Assembly: GCA_002352205.1 (NCBI GenBank)
Contig: DEHZ01000008.1
Span: 1 to 64,000 of the forward strand
Reading direction: 5' to 3'
Source of the DNA: Flavobacterium sp. UBA2787
GTDB taxonomy: Bacteria; Bacteroidota; Bacteroidia; Flavobacteriales; Flavobacteriaceae
Length of the DNA: 64,000 nt
The number at the start of each line of letters is the position of its first letter. Position 1 is the first letter of the stretch. The notes beneath the pieces were generated by a model. The model was not told where the DNA came from. It saw nothing but the letters and a program-made list of their open reading frames with translations, and did not search any database. Below, in pieces: positions 20,835 through 28,659 of this stretch. Position numbers and translations under genes: made by a program.

Positions 20835-21030
20835 TGGACAAAATTTTGATTAAAAAAAAGTAATTTTTTGTGTAATTACACTGTTTAACTTATACTTTCT
20901 TTTTTAAAACCGATACATCTCTAAAAATAAATGGTATAATTCATTTACATTTTTTTCTTCGTATCGATCAAAAATTTTTTCGTATATTAAACTAATATGA
21001 TAATAAAACTTGTTTTAATTTTATTATACG
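20835..21030 (-). other. rpoB leader region
   Basis: AT-rich leader between the rplL-rpoB hairpin and rpoB. It includes a perfect 12-bp palindrome GTGTAATTACAC at 20870-20881. I find no exact TAnnTTTG box, so rpoB probably depends on transcription from upstream. Confidence 0.5.
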
Positions 21031-21073
21031 AAAAAGGGTTTAGGCCGTTGGAGGTTAATCCAAGACCTAAACC
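21031..21073 (-). terminator. Attenuator-like hairpin between rplL and rpoB
   Basis: On the minus strand GGTTTAGG pairs with CCTAAACC (21066-21073 with 21037-21044), with an inner TTGG/CCAA pairing, then CTTTTT. In Escherichia coli a partial terminator at the same junction sets the ratio of ribosomal protein to polymerase. The same role here is inference. Confidence 0.6.
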
Positions 21074-21096
21074 TAGTTCTTAAAACCTAAGTTAGC

Positions 21097-21474
21097 TTAT
21101 TTAAGCTCTACTACAGCTCCAGCTTCTTCTAAAGATTTTTTAAGACCTTCAGCCTCATCTTTAGTTACACCTTCTTTTACATTTGAAGGAGCAGCATCAA
21201 CTAAATCTTTAGCTTCTTTAAGACCTAAACCTGTTAATTCTTTAACAGCTTTAACTACAGCTAATTTAGAAGCTCCAGCATCTTTTAATACTACTGTAAA
21301 TTCAGTTTGCTCTTCAGCAGCAGCAGTTTCACCACCACCAGCAGCAGGACCAGCAACTACAGCAGCAGCTGCAGGCTCGATTCCATACTCATCTTTTAAA
21401 ATTGTTGCTAATTCGTTAACCTCTTTAACTGTTAAGTTAACTAATTGTTCTGCGAATTGTTTCAAATCTGCCAT
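21097..21474 (-). CDS. rplL: 50S ribosomal protein bL12 (L7/L12)
   Basis: 125 residues. The N-terminal dimerisation domain ([19 protein letters not shown]), an Ala/Gly/Glu-rich hinge (~36-55) and the C-terminal domain with [15 protein letters not shown] are all present. It forms the ribosomal stalk with L10 and recruits translation GTPases. It is 62 bp downstream of rplJ and is the last ribosomal gene before the attenuator and rpoB. Confidence 0.98.
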   Translation of the reverse strand: MADLKQFAEQLVNLTVKEVNELATILKDEYGIEPAAAAVVAGPAAGGGETAAAEEQTEFTVVLKDAGASKLAVVKAVKELTGLGLKEAKDLVDAAPSNVKEGVTKDEAEGLKKSLEEAGAVVELK

Positions 21475-21536
21475 TTTTTCTATCGATTTAAATAGTTTGT
21501 AAAATATAATTTATTAAGTGCGTTCTCGCGGGGTTC

Positions 21537-22052
21537 TTATCTTTCCGATAAGGTTTTAACAATTCCTGCAATTTTGCCACCACCTGATTTAAGAGCGGAT
21601 ACAACATTTTTAGCAGGAGATTGAAGAAGACCGATAATTTCTCCGATAACTTCTTCTTTTGATTTAAGAGCTACAAGTGCATCTAATTGGTTATCACCAA
21701 TAAATACTGCTTGATAAATATAAGCTCCTTTTAAAAGAGGTTTATCAGATTTCTTACGGAATTCTTTAATGATTTTTGCAGGAGCGTTTCCGTTCTCAGC
21801 AATCATTATTGAAGTATTTCCTTTTAATATTGAAGGTAAATCTCCATAATCATTAGCAGAAGCTTCCATTGCTTTTTCCAACAAAGTGTTTTTTACAACA
21901 TTTAATTGAATACCGGCTTTGAAACATGCTCTTCTTAGATTTGAAGTAGTTTCAGCATTAAGGTTAGAAATATCTGCAATGTAGACAACATTACTATCAG
22001 CCAACTGTGCAGTTAAATCTTCAATAACTCTTGATTTTTCTTCTCTAGTCAT
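21537..22052 (-). CDS. rplJ: 50S ribosomal protein uL10
   Basis: 171 residues. The start MTREEKSRVIEDLTAQL and the motif VVKNTLLEKAM are typical of L10, which anchors L12 dimers on 23S rRNA. Only 22 bp separate it from rplA, so there is no room for the separate leader that L10-L12 bind in Escherichia coli. Control must act elsewhere or within this short gap. Confidence 0.97.
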   Translation of the reverse strand: MTREEKSRVIEDLTAQLADSNVVYIADISNLNAETTSNLRRACFKAGIQLNVVKNTLLEKAMEASANDYGDLPSILKGNTSIMIAENGNAPAKIIKEFRKKSDKPLLKGAYIYQAVFIGDNQLDALVALKSKEEVIGEIIGLLQSPAKNVVSALKSGGGKIAGIVKTLSER

Positions 22053-22074
22053 AATATAATTGTTTAACTACCAA

Positions 22075-22764
22075 TTAAACTGCTTTAGGATCTAAAGCAA
22101 TTGCAGGACTCATAGTACTTGACAAGTGAATAGACTTGATATAAGTACCTTTAGCTGCAGTTGGTTTCATTTTGATTAATGTTTGAATAATTTCGTGAGC
22201 ATTATCTACAATCATGTCTGCATTGAAAGAAATTCTTCCAATTCCGGCATGAACGATTCCGGTTTTGTCAACTTTAAAGTCGATTTTACCAGCTTTCACT
22301 TCTTGAACAGCTTTTGCAACATCCATAGTTACTGTACCTGTTTTAGGGTTTGGCATTAAACCTCTAGGTCCTAATATACGACCTAATGGACCTAATTTAC
22401 CCATAACAGCAGGCATTGTGATGATTACATCAACATCTGTCCAACCGTCTTTGATTTTTTGTAGATATTCATCTAAACCTACATGGTCTGCACCAGCAGC
22501 TTTAGCTTCCGCTTCTTTATCTGGGGTAACAAGTGCTAAAACTCTAACATCTTTACCAGTTCCGTGTGGTAATGCAACCACACCTCTTACCATTTGATTC
22601 GCTTTTCTAGGATCAACTCCTAATTTTACTGCGATATCAACAGACTCATCAAATTTTGCAGAAGCAACTTCTTTTAATAATGCAGAAGCATCTTTTAAAG
22701 AATACAATTTGCTTTTTTCAATTTTTGCTGCAGCCTCTTTTTGCTTTTTTGTCAATTTTGCCAT
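22075..22764 (-). CDS. rplA: 50S ribosomal protein uL1
   Basis: 229 residues, full length. The block [20 protein letters not shown] identifies L1, which binds the mobile stalk of 23S rRNA and in many bacteria represses its own operon. It is 13 bp downstream of rplK in the usual rplK-rplA pair. Confidence 0.98.
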   Translation of the reverse strand: MAKLTKKQKEAAAKIEKSKLYSLKDASALLKEVASAKFDESVDIAVKLGVDPRKANQMVRGVVALPHGTGKDVRVLALVTPDKEAEAKAAGADHVGLDEYLQKIKDGWTDVDVIITMPAVMGKLGPLGRILGPRGLMPNPKTGTVTMDVAKAVQEVKAGKIDFKVDKTGIVHAGIGRISFNADMIVDNAHEIIQTLIKMKPTAAKGTYIKSIHLSSTMSPAIALDPKAV

Positions 22765-22777
22765 GTCTTTCTTTTAA

Positions 22778-23215
22778 TTAAAAAGGAGCTACTCCTGATA
22801 CTGTTATACCCATAGAACGAGCTGTTCCTGCTATCATACTCATAGCAGCCTCGATAGTAAATGCATTTAAATCTACCATTTTGTCTTCGGCAATTGTTCT
22901 AATTTGATCCCAAGTAACGCTTGCTACTTTTTTACGATTTGGTTGACCTGAACCTGACTTTAGCTTTGTTGCATCCAATAACTGGATAGCAGCGGGTGGA
23001 GTTTTTACAACAAAATCAAACGATTTGTCTTTGTACACTGTAATCTGTACTGGTAAAACTTTGCCGGGTTTATCTTGAGTTCTCGCATTAAATTGCTTAC
23101 AGAACTCCATGATGTTAACTCCAGCAGCTCCCAAAGCAGGTCCGACCGGTGGCGAAGGATTCGCGGCACCTCCCTTTACTTGTAGTTTAACTACTTTACT
23201 AACTTCTTTAGCCAT
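22778..23215 (-). CDS. rplK: 50S ribosomal protein uL11
   Basis: 145 residues. [25 protein letters not shown] is the conserved L11 N-terminal block, and the C-terminal RNA-binding part ends with [12 protein letters not shown]. It forms the GTPase-associated centre. It follows nusG after 65 bp that contain a small hairpin. Confidence 0.98.
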   Translation of the reverse strand: MAKEVSKVVKLQVKGGAANPSPPVGPALGAAGVNIMEFCKQFNARTQDKPGKVLPVQITVYKDKSFDFVVKTPPAAIQLLDATKLKSGSGQPNRKKVASVTWDQIRTIAEDKMVDLNAFTIEAAMSMIAGTARSMGITVSGVAPF

Positions 23216-23234
23216 TGTGTTTTAAAAAATTTAG

Positions 23235-23260
23235 CACATCTCAGTTGGAAGCAAGATGCG
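23235..23260 (-). promoter_or_regulatory. Hairpin in the rplK leader
   Basis: On the minus strand CGCATCT pairs with AGATGTG (one G-U) around a 12-nt loop, about 20 nt before rplK. In other bacteria L1 binds the rplK leader. Whether this is such a site cannot be told from sequence alone. Confidence 0.35.
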
Positions 23261-23280
23261 GTTTATAATAATGTAACAAA

Positions 23281-23832
23281 TTATACTTTTTCTACTTGCA
23301 TAAAACCTAATTCTAAAGGTGTTTTTCTTCCGAAAATTTTCACCATTACTTCAAGTTTACGCTTGTCTTCATTTATTTTTTCAACTGTTCCGTTGAAACC
23401 GTTGAAAGGACCGTCAATAACTTTTATTGTTTCACCAATATTGAACGGTATATTTTGAGTATCGGCAGTAACAGCCAATTCATCTACTTTTCCTAACATT
23501 CTGTTTACTTCAGATAAACGCAAAGGCACAGGGTCTCCACCTTTAACTTCACCTAAAAAACCAATTACTCCTGTAATAGATTTAATAATGTGTGGAATTT
23601 CACCAATCAAATTAGCTTCAATCATCACATAGCCAGGAAAATAAACTTTATCCTTTGCTATCTTTTTGCCATCTCTTACTTGCACTACTTTTTCGGTAGG
23701 AACTAAAACCTGAGCAATATGATCTGCTAATTGAAGACGATTAATTTCGTTTTCGATGTAAGTTTTAACCTTATTCTCTTGGCCACTTACAGCTCTAACT
23801 ACATACCACTTTTTTAAACTACTATCAGCCAT
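23281..23832 (-). CDS. nusG: Transcription termination/antitermination protein NusG
   Basis: 183 residues. The NGN domain starts KKWYVVRAVSGQENKVKTYIE and includes VYFPGYVMIE. The C-terminal KOW domain starts around residue 125 (FNIGETIKVIDGPFNGFNGTVEKI). It binds RNA polymerase and couples it to Rho or the ribosome. It lies 8 bp after secE in the usual secE-nusG pair. Confidence 0.98.
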   Translation of the reverse strand: MADSSLKKWYVVRAVSGQENKVKTYIENEINRLQLADHIAQVLVPTEKVVQVRDGKKIAKDKVYFPGYVMIEANLIGEIPHIIKSITGVIGFLGEVKGGDPVPLRLSEVNRMLGKVDELAVTADTQNIPFNIGETIKVIDGPFNGFNGTVEKINEDKRKLEVMVKIFGRKTPLELGFMQVEKV

Positions 23833-23840
23833 AACAGATA

Positions 23841-24038
23841 TTATCCTTTTATCAAATTAAAAAATCCTGATATTGCTTTTCTGAAAACTTCATCAACACC
23901 CCATGTAGCAAGTGAAAATACAATTGTAAATACTGCTACAATAATTGTTAGACGTTGTACTTCAGCCCAAGGTAACCACGTTACATTAGTTTTAAGTTCT
24001 TGAAATGCTTCTGTTATATAGTTAACAACTTTTGTCAT
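23841..24038 (-). CDS. secE: Preprotein translocase subunit SecE
   Basis: 65 residues with one membrane segment (~33-52, TIIVAVFTIVFSLATWGV). It stabilises SecY in the inner membrane channel. I chose the ATG at 24038 because the longer frame to 24083 would read into tRNA-Trp, and MTKVVNYITEAFQEL is the usual kind of start. It sits between tRNA-Trp and nusG. Confidence 0.95.
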   Translation of the reverse strand: MTKVVNYITEAFQELKTNVTWLPWAEVQRLTIIVAVFTIVFSLATWGVDEVFRKAISGFFNLIKG

Positions 24039-24053
24039 TATAATTGATTTTTG

Positions 24054-24124
24054 CACGGATGGAGAGATTCGAACTCCCATCAACGGTTTTGGAGACCGCT
24101 ATTCTACCCTTGAACTACACCCGT
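24054..24124 (-). tRNA. tRNA-Trp (CCA)
   Basis: 71-nt cloverleaf on the minus strand: acceptor ACGGGTG/CATCCGT (one G-U), anticodon loop CTCCAAA with CCA, T-arm GGTTCGAA-type sequence (GAGTTCGAATCTC) and discriminator G. It is embedded between tuf and secE. Confidence 0.95.
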
Positions 24125-24127
24125 TTG

Positions 24128-24167
24128 TTAAAAGCCAGTCATACTCCGAAGAACATGAACTGGCTTT
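24128..24167 (-). terminator. Hairpin between tuf and tRNA-Trp
   Basis: AAAGCCAGT (24131-24139) pairs perfectly with ACTGGCTTT (24159-24167), with a further CAT/ATG pairing inside. On the minus strand it is followed by only TTTTAAC, so it is probably a partial terminator or a processing site that lowers tRNA-Trp-secE transcription relative to tuf. Confidence 0.6.
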
Positions 24168-24181
24168 ATATAATATATGAA

Positions 24182-25369
24182 TTAGTCAACGATTTCAGTA
24201 ACCTGACCAGCACCAACAGTTCTACCACCTTCACGGATAGCAAAACGTAATCCTAGGTTAAGAGCGATTGGGCTCAACAAAGTTACGTCGATAGTTAAGT
24301 TATCACCTGGCATTACCATTTCAACTCCAGCTGGTAAAGAAATAGTACCAGTTACGTCAGTTGTTCTTACGTAGAACTGTGGACGGTAGTTATTGTGGAA
24401 TGGTGTGTGACGACCACCTTCTTCTTTTTTCAAAATATAAACCTCAGCTTTGAATTTAGCGTGTGGTTTTACTGAACCTGGCTTACAAATTACCATACCT
24501 CTACGGATATCAGCTTTGTCAATACCTCTCAATAAAAGACCTACGTTATCTCCAGCTTCTCCTCTATCAAGGATTTTACGGAACATTTCAACTCCAGTTA
24601 CTGTAGAAGTCAATTTATCTGCACCCATACCGATGATTTCAACTGGATCTCCAGTGTTCGCAACTCCTGTTTCGATACGACCTGTAGCAACAGTTCCACG
24701 ACCAGTAATTGTAAATACATCTTCAACAGGCATCAAGAATGGTTTTGCATTGTCACGCACTGGCTCTTCGATCCAAGCATCAACTGCATCCATTAATTCC
24801 ATGATTTTGTCAACCCATGCAGCATCTCCATTTAATCCACCTAAAGCAGATCCTTGGATAACTGGACCATTATCTCCATCATAATCATAGAAAGATAATA
24901 AGTCTCTGATTTCCATTTCAACTAGCTCTAAAAGCTCAGCATCATCAACCATATCCACTTTATTCATGAATACTACGATTCTTGGAATACCTACCTGACG
25001 ACCTAAAAGGATGTGCTCACGTGTTTGTGGCATTGGACCATCAGTAGCAGCAACTACTAAGATAGCACCGTCCATTTGAGCAGCACCAGTAACCATGTTC
25101 TTAACGTAATCCGCGTGACCTGGACAGTCAACGTGTGCGTAGTGACGGTTAGCAGTTTCATACTCTACGTGTGAAGTATTAATAGTAATACCTCTTTCTT
25201 TTTCTTCAGGAGCGTTGTCAATTTGATCAAACGATTTTGCTTGACAGTAACCTTTATCAGACAATACTTTCGTAATTGCTGCAGTTAAAGTAGTTTTTCC
25301 GTGATCCACGTGCCCAATAGTTCCAATATTAAGGTGTGGCTTGTTACGATTAAAATTTTCTTTTGCCAT
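24182..25369 (-). CDS. tuf: Elongation factor Tu
   Basis: 395 residues. G1 motif GHVDHGKT is at 19-26, DCPGH marks G3, NKVD marks G4, and domains 2 and 3 are complete ([27 protein letters not shown]). It carries aminoacyl-tRNA to the ribosome. It lies directly downstream of three tRNA genes and is probably co-transcribed with them from the promoter at 25803-25832. Confidence 0.99.
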   Translation of the reverse strand: MAKENFNRNKPHLNIGTIGHVDHGKTTLTAAITKVLSDKGYCQAKSFDQIDNAPEEKERGITINTSHVEYETANRHYAHVDCPGHADYVKNMVTGAAQMDGAILVVAATDGPMPQTREHILLGRQVGIPRIVVFMNKVDMVDDAELLELVEMEIRDLLSFYDYDGDNGPVIQGSALGGLNGDAAWVDKIMELMDAVDAWIEEPVRDNAKPFLMPVEDVFTITGRGTVATGRIETGVANTGDPVEIIGMGADKLTSTVTGVEMFRKILDRGEAGDNVGLLLRGIDKADIRRGMVICKPGSVKPHAKFKAEVYILKKEEGGRHTPFHNNYRPQFYVRTTDVTGTISLPAGVEMVMPGDNLTIDVTLLSPIALNLGLRFAIREGGRTVGAGQVTEIVD

Positions 25370-25422
25370 TTTAATTAATTTAAATCTTAGTTATATAATA
25401 GTGTTTAATTCTTACAATTTTG

Positions 25423-25494
25423 AGCCAATGACGGGAATTGAACCCGTGACCTCTTCCTTACCAAGGAAGCACTCTACCCCTGAGCTACACCGGC
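25423..25494 (-). tRNA. tRNA-Thr (GGT)
   Basis: 72-nt cloverleaf on the minus strand: acceptor GCCGGTG/CATTGGC, anticodon stem CTTCC/GGAAG with loop TTGGTAA (anticodon GGT), T-arm CGGGTTCAATTCCCG. It lies 53 bp upstream of tuf. Confidence 0.95.
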
Positions 25495-25524
25495 AAGAAA
25501 TTAATCTTTTCAATTTAAAATTTG

Positions 25525-25606
25525 TGGGGAGAGCAGGATTCGAACCTGCGAAGATGTAATCAGCGGATTTACAGTCCGCCCTCGTTGGCCGCTTGAGTAT
25601 CTCCCC
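25525..25606 (-). tRNA. tRNA-Tyr (GTA)
   Basis: 82-nt class II tRNA on the minus strand with a long variable arm. Acceptor GGGGAGA/TCTCCCC, anticodon GTA in loop CTGTAAA, T-arm CAGGTTCGAATCCTG. It is separated from tRNA-Thr(GGT) by only 30 bp. Confidence 0.95.
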
Positions 25607-25689
25607 TCAAAATTTTTAAACTTTTAAATGAACGTAAATGCTTTAGAATCTTATTCTTACAAAACATTTTCTTATCAATCTTTCAATTG

Positions 25690-25763
25690 AGCCGATAGAG
25701 GGACTCGAACCCACGACCTGCTGATTACAAATCAGCTGCTCTAGCCAGCTGAGCTACACCGGC
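25690..25763 (-). tRNA. tRNA-Thr (TGT)
   Basis: 74-nt cloverleaf on the minus strand: acceptor GCCGGTG/TATCGGC-type pairing, anticodon stem CTGAT/ATCAG with anticodon TGT, T-arm GTGGGTTCGAGTCCC. First tRNA of the tuf transcript; its 5' end is only ~17 nt from the hairpin at 25780-25801. Confidence 0.95.
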
Positions 25764-25773
25764 GTTACTCAAT

Positions 25774-25801
25774 AAAAAAAGTCCGCTATTTCTAACGGAC
25801 T
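25774..25801 (-). terminator. Terminator of hpf, nested at the tRNA-tuf transcription start
   Basis: On the minus strand a 9-bp stem (one G-U) with a GAAA tetraloop (25801-25780) is followed by seven T. It would end xerC-hpf transcription. It begins one base after the -7 box of the tRNA promoter, so transcripts started there would lack part of the 5' arm and could escape it. Confidence 0.85.
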
Positions 25802-25802
25802 G

Positions 25803-25832
25803 CAAATGTATAGAATTTATTTGTCAATCAAA
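25803..25832 (-). promoter_or_regulatory. Promoter of the tRNA-tuf transcript
   Basis: On the minus strand TTTG (25832-25829), 18-bp spacer and TACATTTG (25810-25803) match the Bacteroidota TTTG/TAnnTTTG pattern exactly. Transcription should start near 25798, about 35 nt upstream of tRNA-Thr(TGT). Confidence 0.8.
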
Positions 25833-25854
25833 ACATTTTTTAAAAAAAATTATA

Positions 25855-26157
25855 CTATATATGTGTTCTGATTTTTTCTTTCCTTTTTAAAAGCAAACGT
25901 TCTAATGCTTCGGTAGAAGAATCAACTGCTTCTTCAAACGTTTTGCATTGTTTTTTTACCATAAAATCGTCTCCCGGAACATGAATTTTAATCTCAACAA
26001 TTTTATTTTCTTTCTCACTGGTAGATTCTACCTTTAAAAAAACATCGGCTACAACTACTTTGTCATAATATTTTTCCAATTTATCCATTCTTTCTTGAAT
26101 GAAATCTACTAACTTTCCGTCAATATTAAAGTTTACAGCATTAACATTTACCTTCAT
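25855..26157 (-). CDS. hpf: Ribosome hibernation promoting factor, HPF/YfiA family (short form)
   Basis: 100 residues, matching the short HPF/YfiA fold: MKVNVNAVNFNIDGKLVDFIQERMDKLEKYYDKV, then VEIKIHVPGDD and a basic C-terminus (LLLKRKEKIRTHI). It binds the decoding site of idle ribosomes. There is no C-terminal dimerisation domain of the long type. It lies 34 bp downstream of xerC and is probably co-transcribed with it, ending at the nested terminator. Confidence 0.93.
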   Translation of the reverse strand: MKVNVNAVNFNIDGKLVDFIQERMDKLEKYYDKVVVADVFLKVESTSEKENKIVEIKIHVPGDDFMVKKQCKTFEEAVDSSTEALERLLLKRKEKIRTHI

Positions 26158-26191
26158 AATCTAATTTTTAAGGTTAAACAAACTTAAAGAA

Positions 26192-27088
26192 TTATTTTTG
26201 GTTTCGAGGATGAGCATTTCCATATACTTTTTTTAACTCTGCTAAACTACTATGCGTATAAACCTGAGTTGAGGCCAAACTCGAATGTCCTAATAATTCT
26301 TTAACCGAATTCAAATCTGCTCCGTTATTTAATAAGTGCGTTGCAAACGTGTGCCGCAAAATATGAGGGCTTTTTTTTACCTTCTCGGAGACATTACTAA
26401 AGTACATATTTATTAATCGATACACAAGTGTATCATTCAATTTAACACCTTTTTGTGTTAAAAATAATTTGTCCGAATCTTTAATTTCCTGAAGCTGATT
26501 GCGTTGAACAATATAACGCTGCAATTGGTTGGTAATGATCGGCAACAAAGGAATAATTCGTTCTTTATTTCTCTTACCTAACACTTTTAACGTTGCATTT
26601 GAAAAATCTATTCCGCTTAAATTCAGATTAATTAATTCGGTTCTTCTTATTCCTGTTGTATAAAACAAATCGATAATGAGTTTGTCGCGAACGCCTTCAA
26701 ATCCATCCGGATAAACAATTTGATTCAAAACCAAATCTACTTCTTTTTCCGAAAAGGGAATTTGAATTTTTTTTGGTGTTTTTAAAGCTTTGTGTTTTAA
26801 TAACGGACTTTGTTCAATTTGCTTGATTCGCAACAAAAATTTATAATAACTTTTTAAGGAAGAAATTTTTCGGTTTACAGATGAAGCGGAAATGTTAGCA
26901 TCGACTAAAGAAACGATCCAACTTCTGATTTGTGGATAAACGACTTTGTCTATAGAATCTTGTTCAAAATGAATTTTATTGAATGATTCAAATTCTGCTA
27001 TATCATTTAAATAAGCCTTTACAGTATGCAAAGAATAATTCTTTTGCATTTGAAGATAATCGCGAAAAGCTTGTTGATTGGATTGCAT
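26192..27088 (-). CDS. xerC: Tyrosine recombinase XerC
   Basis: 298 residues with an N-terminal SAM-like domain (~1-95) and a C-terminal catalytic domain. All catalytic residues are visible: R148 (GIRRTE), K172, H242, R245 (HILRH), H268 (LGHSS) and Y277 (STQVYTH). It resolves chromosome dimers at dif. The ATG at 27088 directly follows the T-run of the rpsU terminator, so its mRNA must come from read-through or an internal start. It precedes hpf by 34 bp. Confidence 0.93.
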   Translation of the reverse strand: MQSNQQAFRDYLQMQKNYSLHTVKAYLNDIAEFESFNKIHFEQDSIDKVVYPQIRSWIVSLVDANISASSVNRKISSLKSYYKFLLRIKQIEQSPLLKHKALKTPKKIQIPFSEKEVDLVLNQIVYPDGFEGVRDKLIIDLFYTTGIRRTELINLNLSGIDFSNATLKVLGKRNKERIIPLLPIITNQLQRYIVQRNQLQEIKDSDKLFLTQKGVKLNDTLVYRLINMYFSNVSEKVKKSPHILRHTFATHLLNNGADLNSVKELLGHSSLASTQVYTHSSLAELKKVYGNAHPRNQK

Positions 27089-27137
27089 AAAAAAACCGTT
27101 AGCCTCAAAGTTACAAAACTTCTCAAACTAACGGTTT
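27089..27137 (-). terminator. Intrinsic terminator of rpsU, abutting xerC
   Basis: On the minus strand AAACCGTTAG (27137-27128) pairs perfectly with CTAACGGTTT (27102-27093). The loop of 25 nt holds an inner hairpin AAGTT/AACTT. A run of seven T ends exactly at the xerC ATG. Confidence 0.85.
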
Positions 27138-27156
27138 GTTTTTATAAAAAATGCTA

Positions 27157-27351
27157 TTACATTTCTACACTGTCACGCAATGTTTGAATGTACTGAGCTT
27201 TTTGAACTTGTGCTCTTTTGACAATAGATGGTTTAATAAAAGCCTGACGTGCTCTTAACTGACGAACAGTTCCTGTTTTATCAAATTTTCTTTTGTAGCG
27301 TTTTAACGCTCTGTCGATATTTTCTCCGTCTTTAATTGGTATAATTAACAT
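27157..27351 (-). CDS. rpsU: 30S ribosomal protein bS21
   Basis: 64 residues. MLIIPIKDGENIDRALKRYKRKFDKTG is typical of Bacteroidota bS21, followed by a basic tail. In Flavobacterium johnsoniae bS21 helps to hide the anti-Shine-Dalgarno end of 16S rRNA, and ribosomes lacking bS21 favour rpsU mRNA (published work known to me). Here rpsU has an 8-nt Shine-Dalgarno sequence, its own -7 box and its own terminator, so it is a separately controlled single gene. Confidence 0.97.
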   Translation of the reverse strand: MLIIPIKDGENIDRALKRYKRKFDKTGTVRQLRARQAFIKPSIVKRAQVQKAQYIQTLRDSVEM

Positions 27352-27359
27352 AATCTAGA

Positions 27360-27367
27360 CACCTCCT
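27360..27367 (-). promoter_or_regulatory. Full-length Shine-Dalgarno sequence of rpsU
   Basis: AGGAGGTG on the minus strand, 8 nt before the rpsU ATG, fully complementary to the 16S rRNA 3' end. I see no comparably strong site in front of other genes in this window. It fits the known autogenous control of bS21. Confidence 0.92.
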
Positions 27368-27380
27368 CTCATTTAGGGTG

Positions 27381-27388
27381 CAAAAGTA
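27381..27388 (-). promoter_or_regulatory. -7 box of the rpsU promoter
   Basis: TACTTTTG on the minus strand is an exact TAnnTTTG match, about 30 nt upstream of the start codon. No clear TTG lies at the -33 position. Confidence 0.6.
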
Positions 27389-27560
27389 ACAATTTATTTG
27401 AAATAGAAATAAAGTTAATTGATTTATTTTTTTAGAGGTACATAAAATGAATTGCTTACCTATTAATAGACGGGCCATATATAATTCCCAAACAAAAATT
27501 ACTTCGATTAGAGTTAACCGGACTTTTTTTAGTATTTTTCAGTTTTAAAATTAAAAAAAT

Positions 27561-28628
27561 ATGTGGTTTTGTATTTTGTCTTCTATTTTAATTGTTTCCA
27601 GTTATCTTCCATTAATTCAAAATCCGCACTGGTTCTTCAGGTTTTTTGAATTTGGAAAATTGCAATTATTATTCTTGTTGACTTTAACTTTAATTGGCGG
27701 ATTACTTTTTGTCGAAAAATATACAAGCACAACTATACTTTTTATTTGTCTTACGTCATTGACCATAATATACCATATCAAAGATTTATATCCTTATTCT
27801 ACTTTTCATTCGATACCAAAAAACAGAAAGACGAAATCAAGTTCTAACACAATTAGCATTGTTTCGGCTAATGTTTATCAAGAAAATAATGATTATTCTC
27901 AATTTATTAAAATGATTGAAAAACACAATCCCGATTTATTTTTGACGATGGAATCGAATAAAGATTGGGAAAATGCACTTTCACATTTTGACACATCCTA
28001 TCCTTTTCACGTAAAAGTTGCTTTGGAAAATACGTATGGAATTCATTTGTTTTCACAATTTGAAATTCTTTCGCACAAAGTTCATTATTTTGTAGCTGAT
28101 GATATTCCGTGTATTGAAGCTCGCATGAAATCTAAAGATGGATACGTTTTTAATTTTTACGGAGTTCATCCTCCACCGCCAAGTCCAACCGAAGAAGACA
28201 CTGCCAAAGAACGTGATGGAGAACTTTTAAGTTTGGCAAAAGTTGTCAAGACAAAGAAAGAACCTTGTGTGGTTGTTGGTGATTTTAATAATGTTGCTTG
28301 GGCAAAATCTTCCTTACTATTTAGAAAAACCAGTGAATTAATTGATGCTCGTGTGGGAAGAGGATTGTTTTCTACTTTTCACGCGAAATATTGGTTTTTC
28401 CGCTTTCCGATTGATTTGTTTTTTCATTCTACCGATGTTTTTGTAGATGAATTAAAAACGTTGGACTATTTCGGTTCTGATCATTTTCCGATATTTAGTT
28501 CGTTTTACATCAACAAAAAAAATCACGACCAAGAAGAAATGGTTGAAAAACTTGAAAATGGAGAACACAAAGAAATCAATGAAATTATACAAAATGGCAA
28601 AAATGAAAAAAGCGATAACCGTGATTGA
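27561..28628 (+). CDS. Membrane-anchored endonuclease/exonuclease/phosphatase (EEP) family protein
   Basis: 355 residues. The N-terminus has about three hydrophobic segments (~2-20, 35-51, 56-72), and the catalytic domain follows from ~97. EEP signatures are N104 (SANVYQ), E131 (TMESN), H203 (GVHPP), D241 and N243 (GDFNN) and S306-D307-H308 (GSDHFP). These predict a metal-dependent phosphodiesterase facing the periplasm. The substrate is unknown. The C-terminus is a charged tail (~325-355). It is divergent from rpsU and convergent with the lipoprotein gene at 28660. Confidence 0.88.
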   Translation: MWFCILSSILIVSSYLPLIQNPHWFFRFFEFGKLQLLFLLTLTLIGGLLFVEKYTSTTILFICLTSLTIIYHIKDLYPYSTFHSIPKNRKTKSSSNTISIVSANVYQENNDYSQFIKMIEKHNPDLFLTMESNKDWENALSHFDTSYPFHVKVALENTYGIHLFSQFEILSHKVHYFVADDIPCIEARMKSKDGYVFNFYGVHPPPPSPTEEDTAKERDGELLSLAKVVKTKKEPCVVVGDFNNVAWAKSSLLFRKTSELIDARVGRGLFSTFHAKYWFFRFPIDLFFHSTDVFVDELKTLDYFGSDHFPIFSSFYINKKNHDQEEMVEKLENGEHKEINEIIQNGKNEKSDNRD

Positions 28629-28659
28629 TTTTCGCTTTCCTGAACCAAATAATTTTTAG

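Noticed and set aside
22053-22074. L10-L12 leader control site before rplJ
   Set aside because: The rplA-rplJ gap is only 22 bp and has no hairpin.
24039-24083. 15-codon N-terminal extension of secE
   Set aside because: It reads into tRNA-Trp, and the internal Met gives a normal SecE start.
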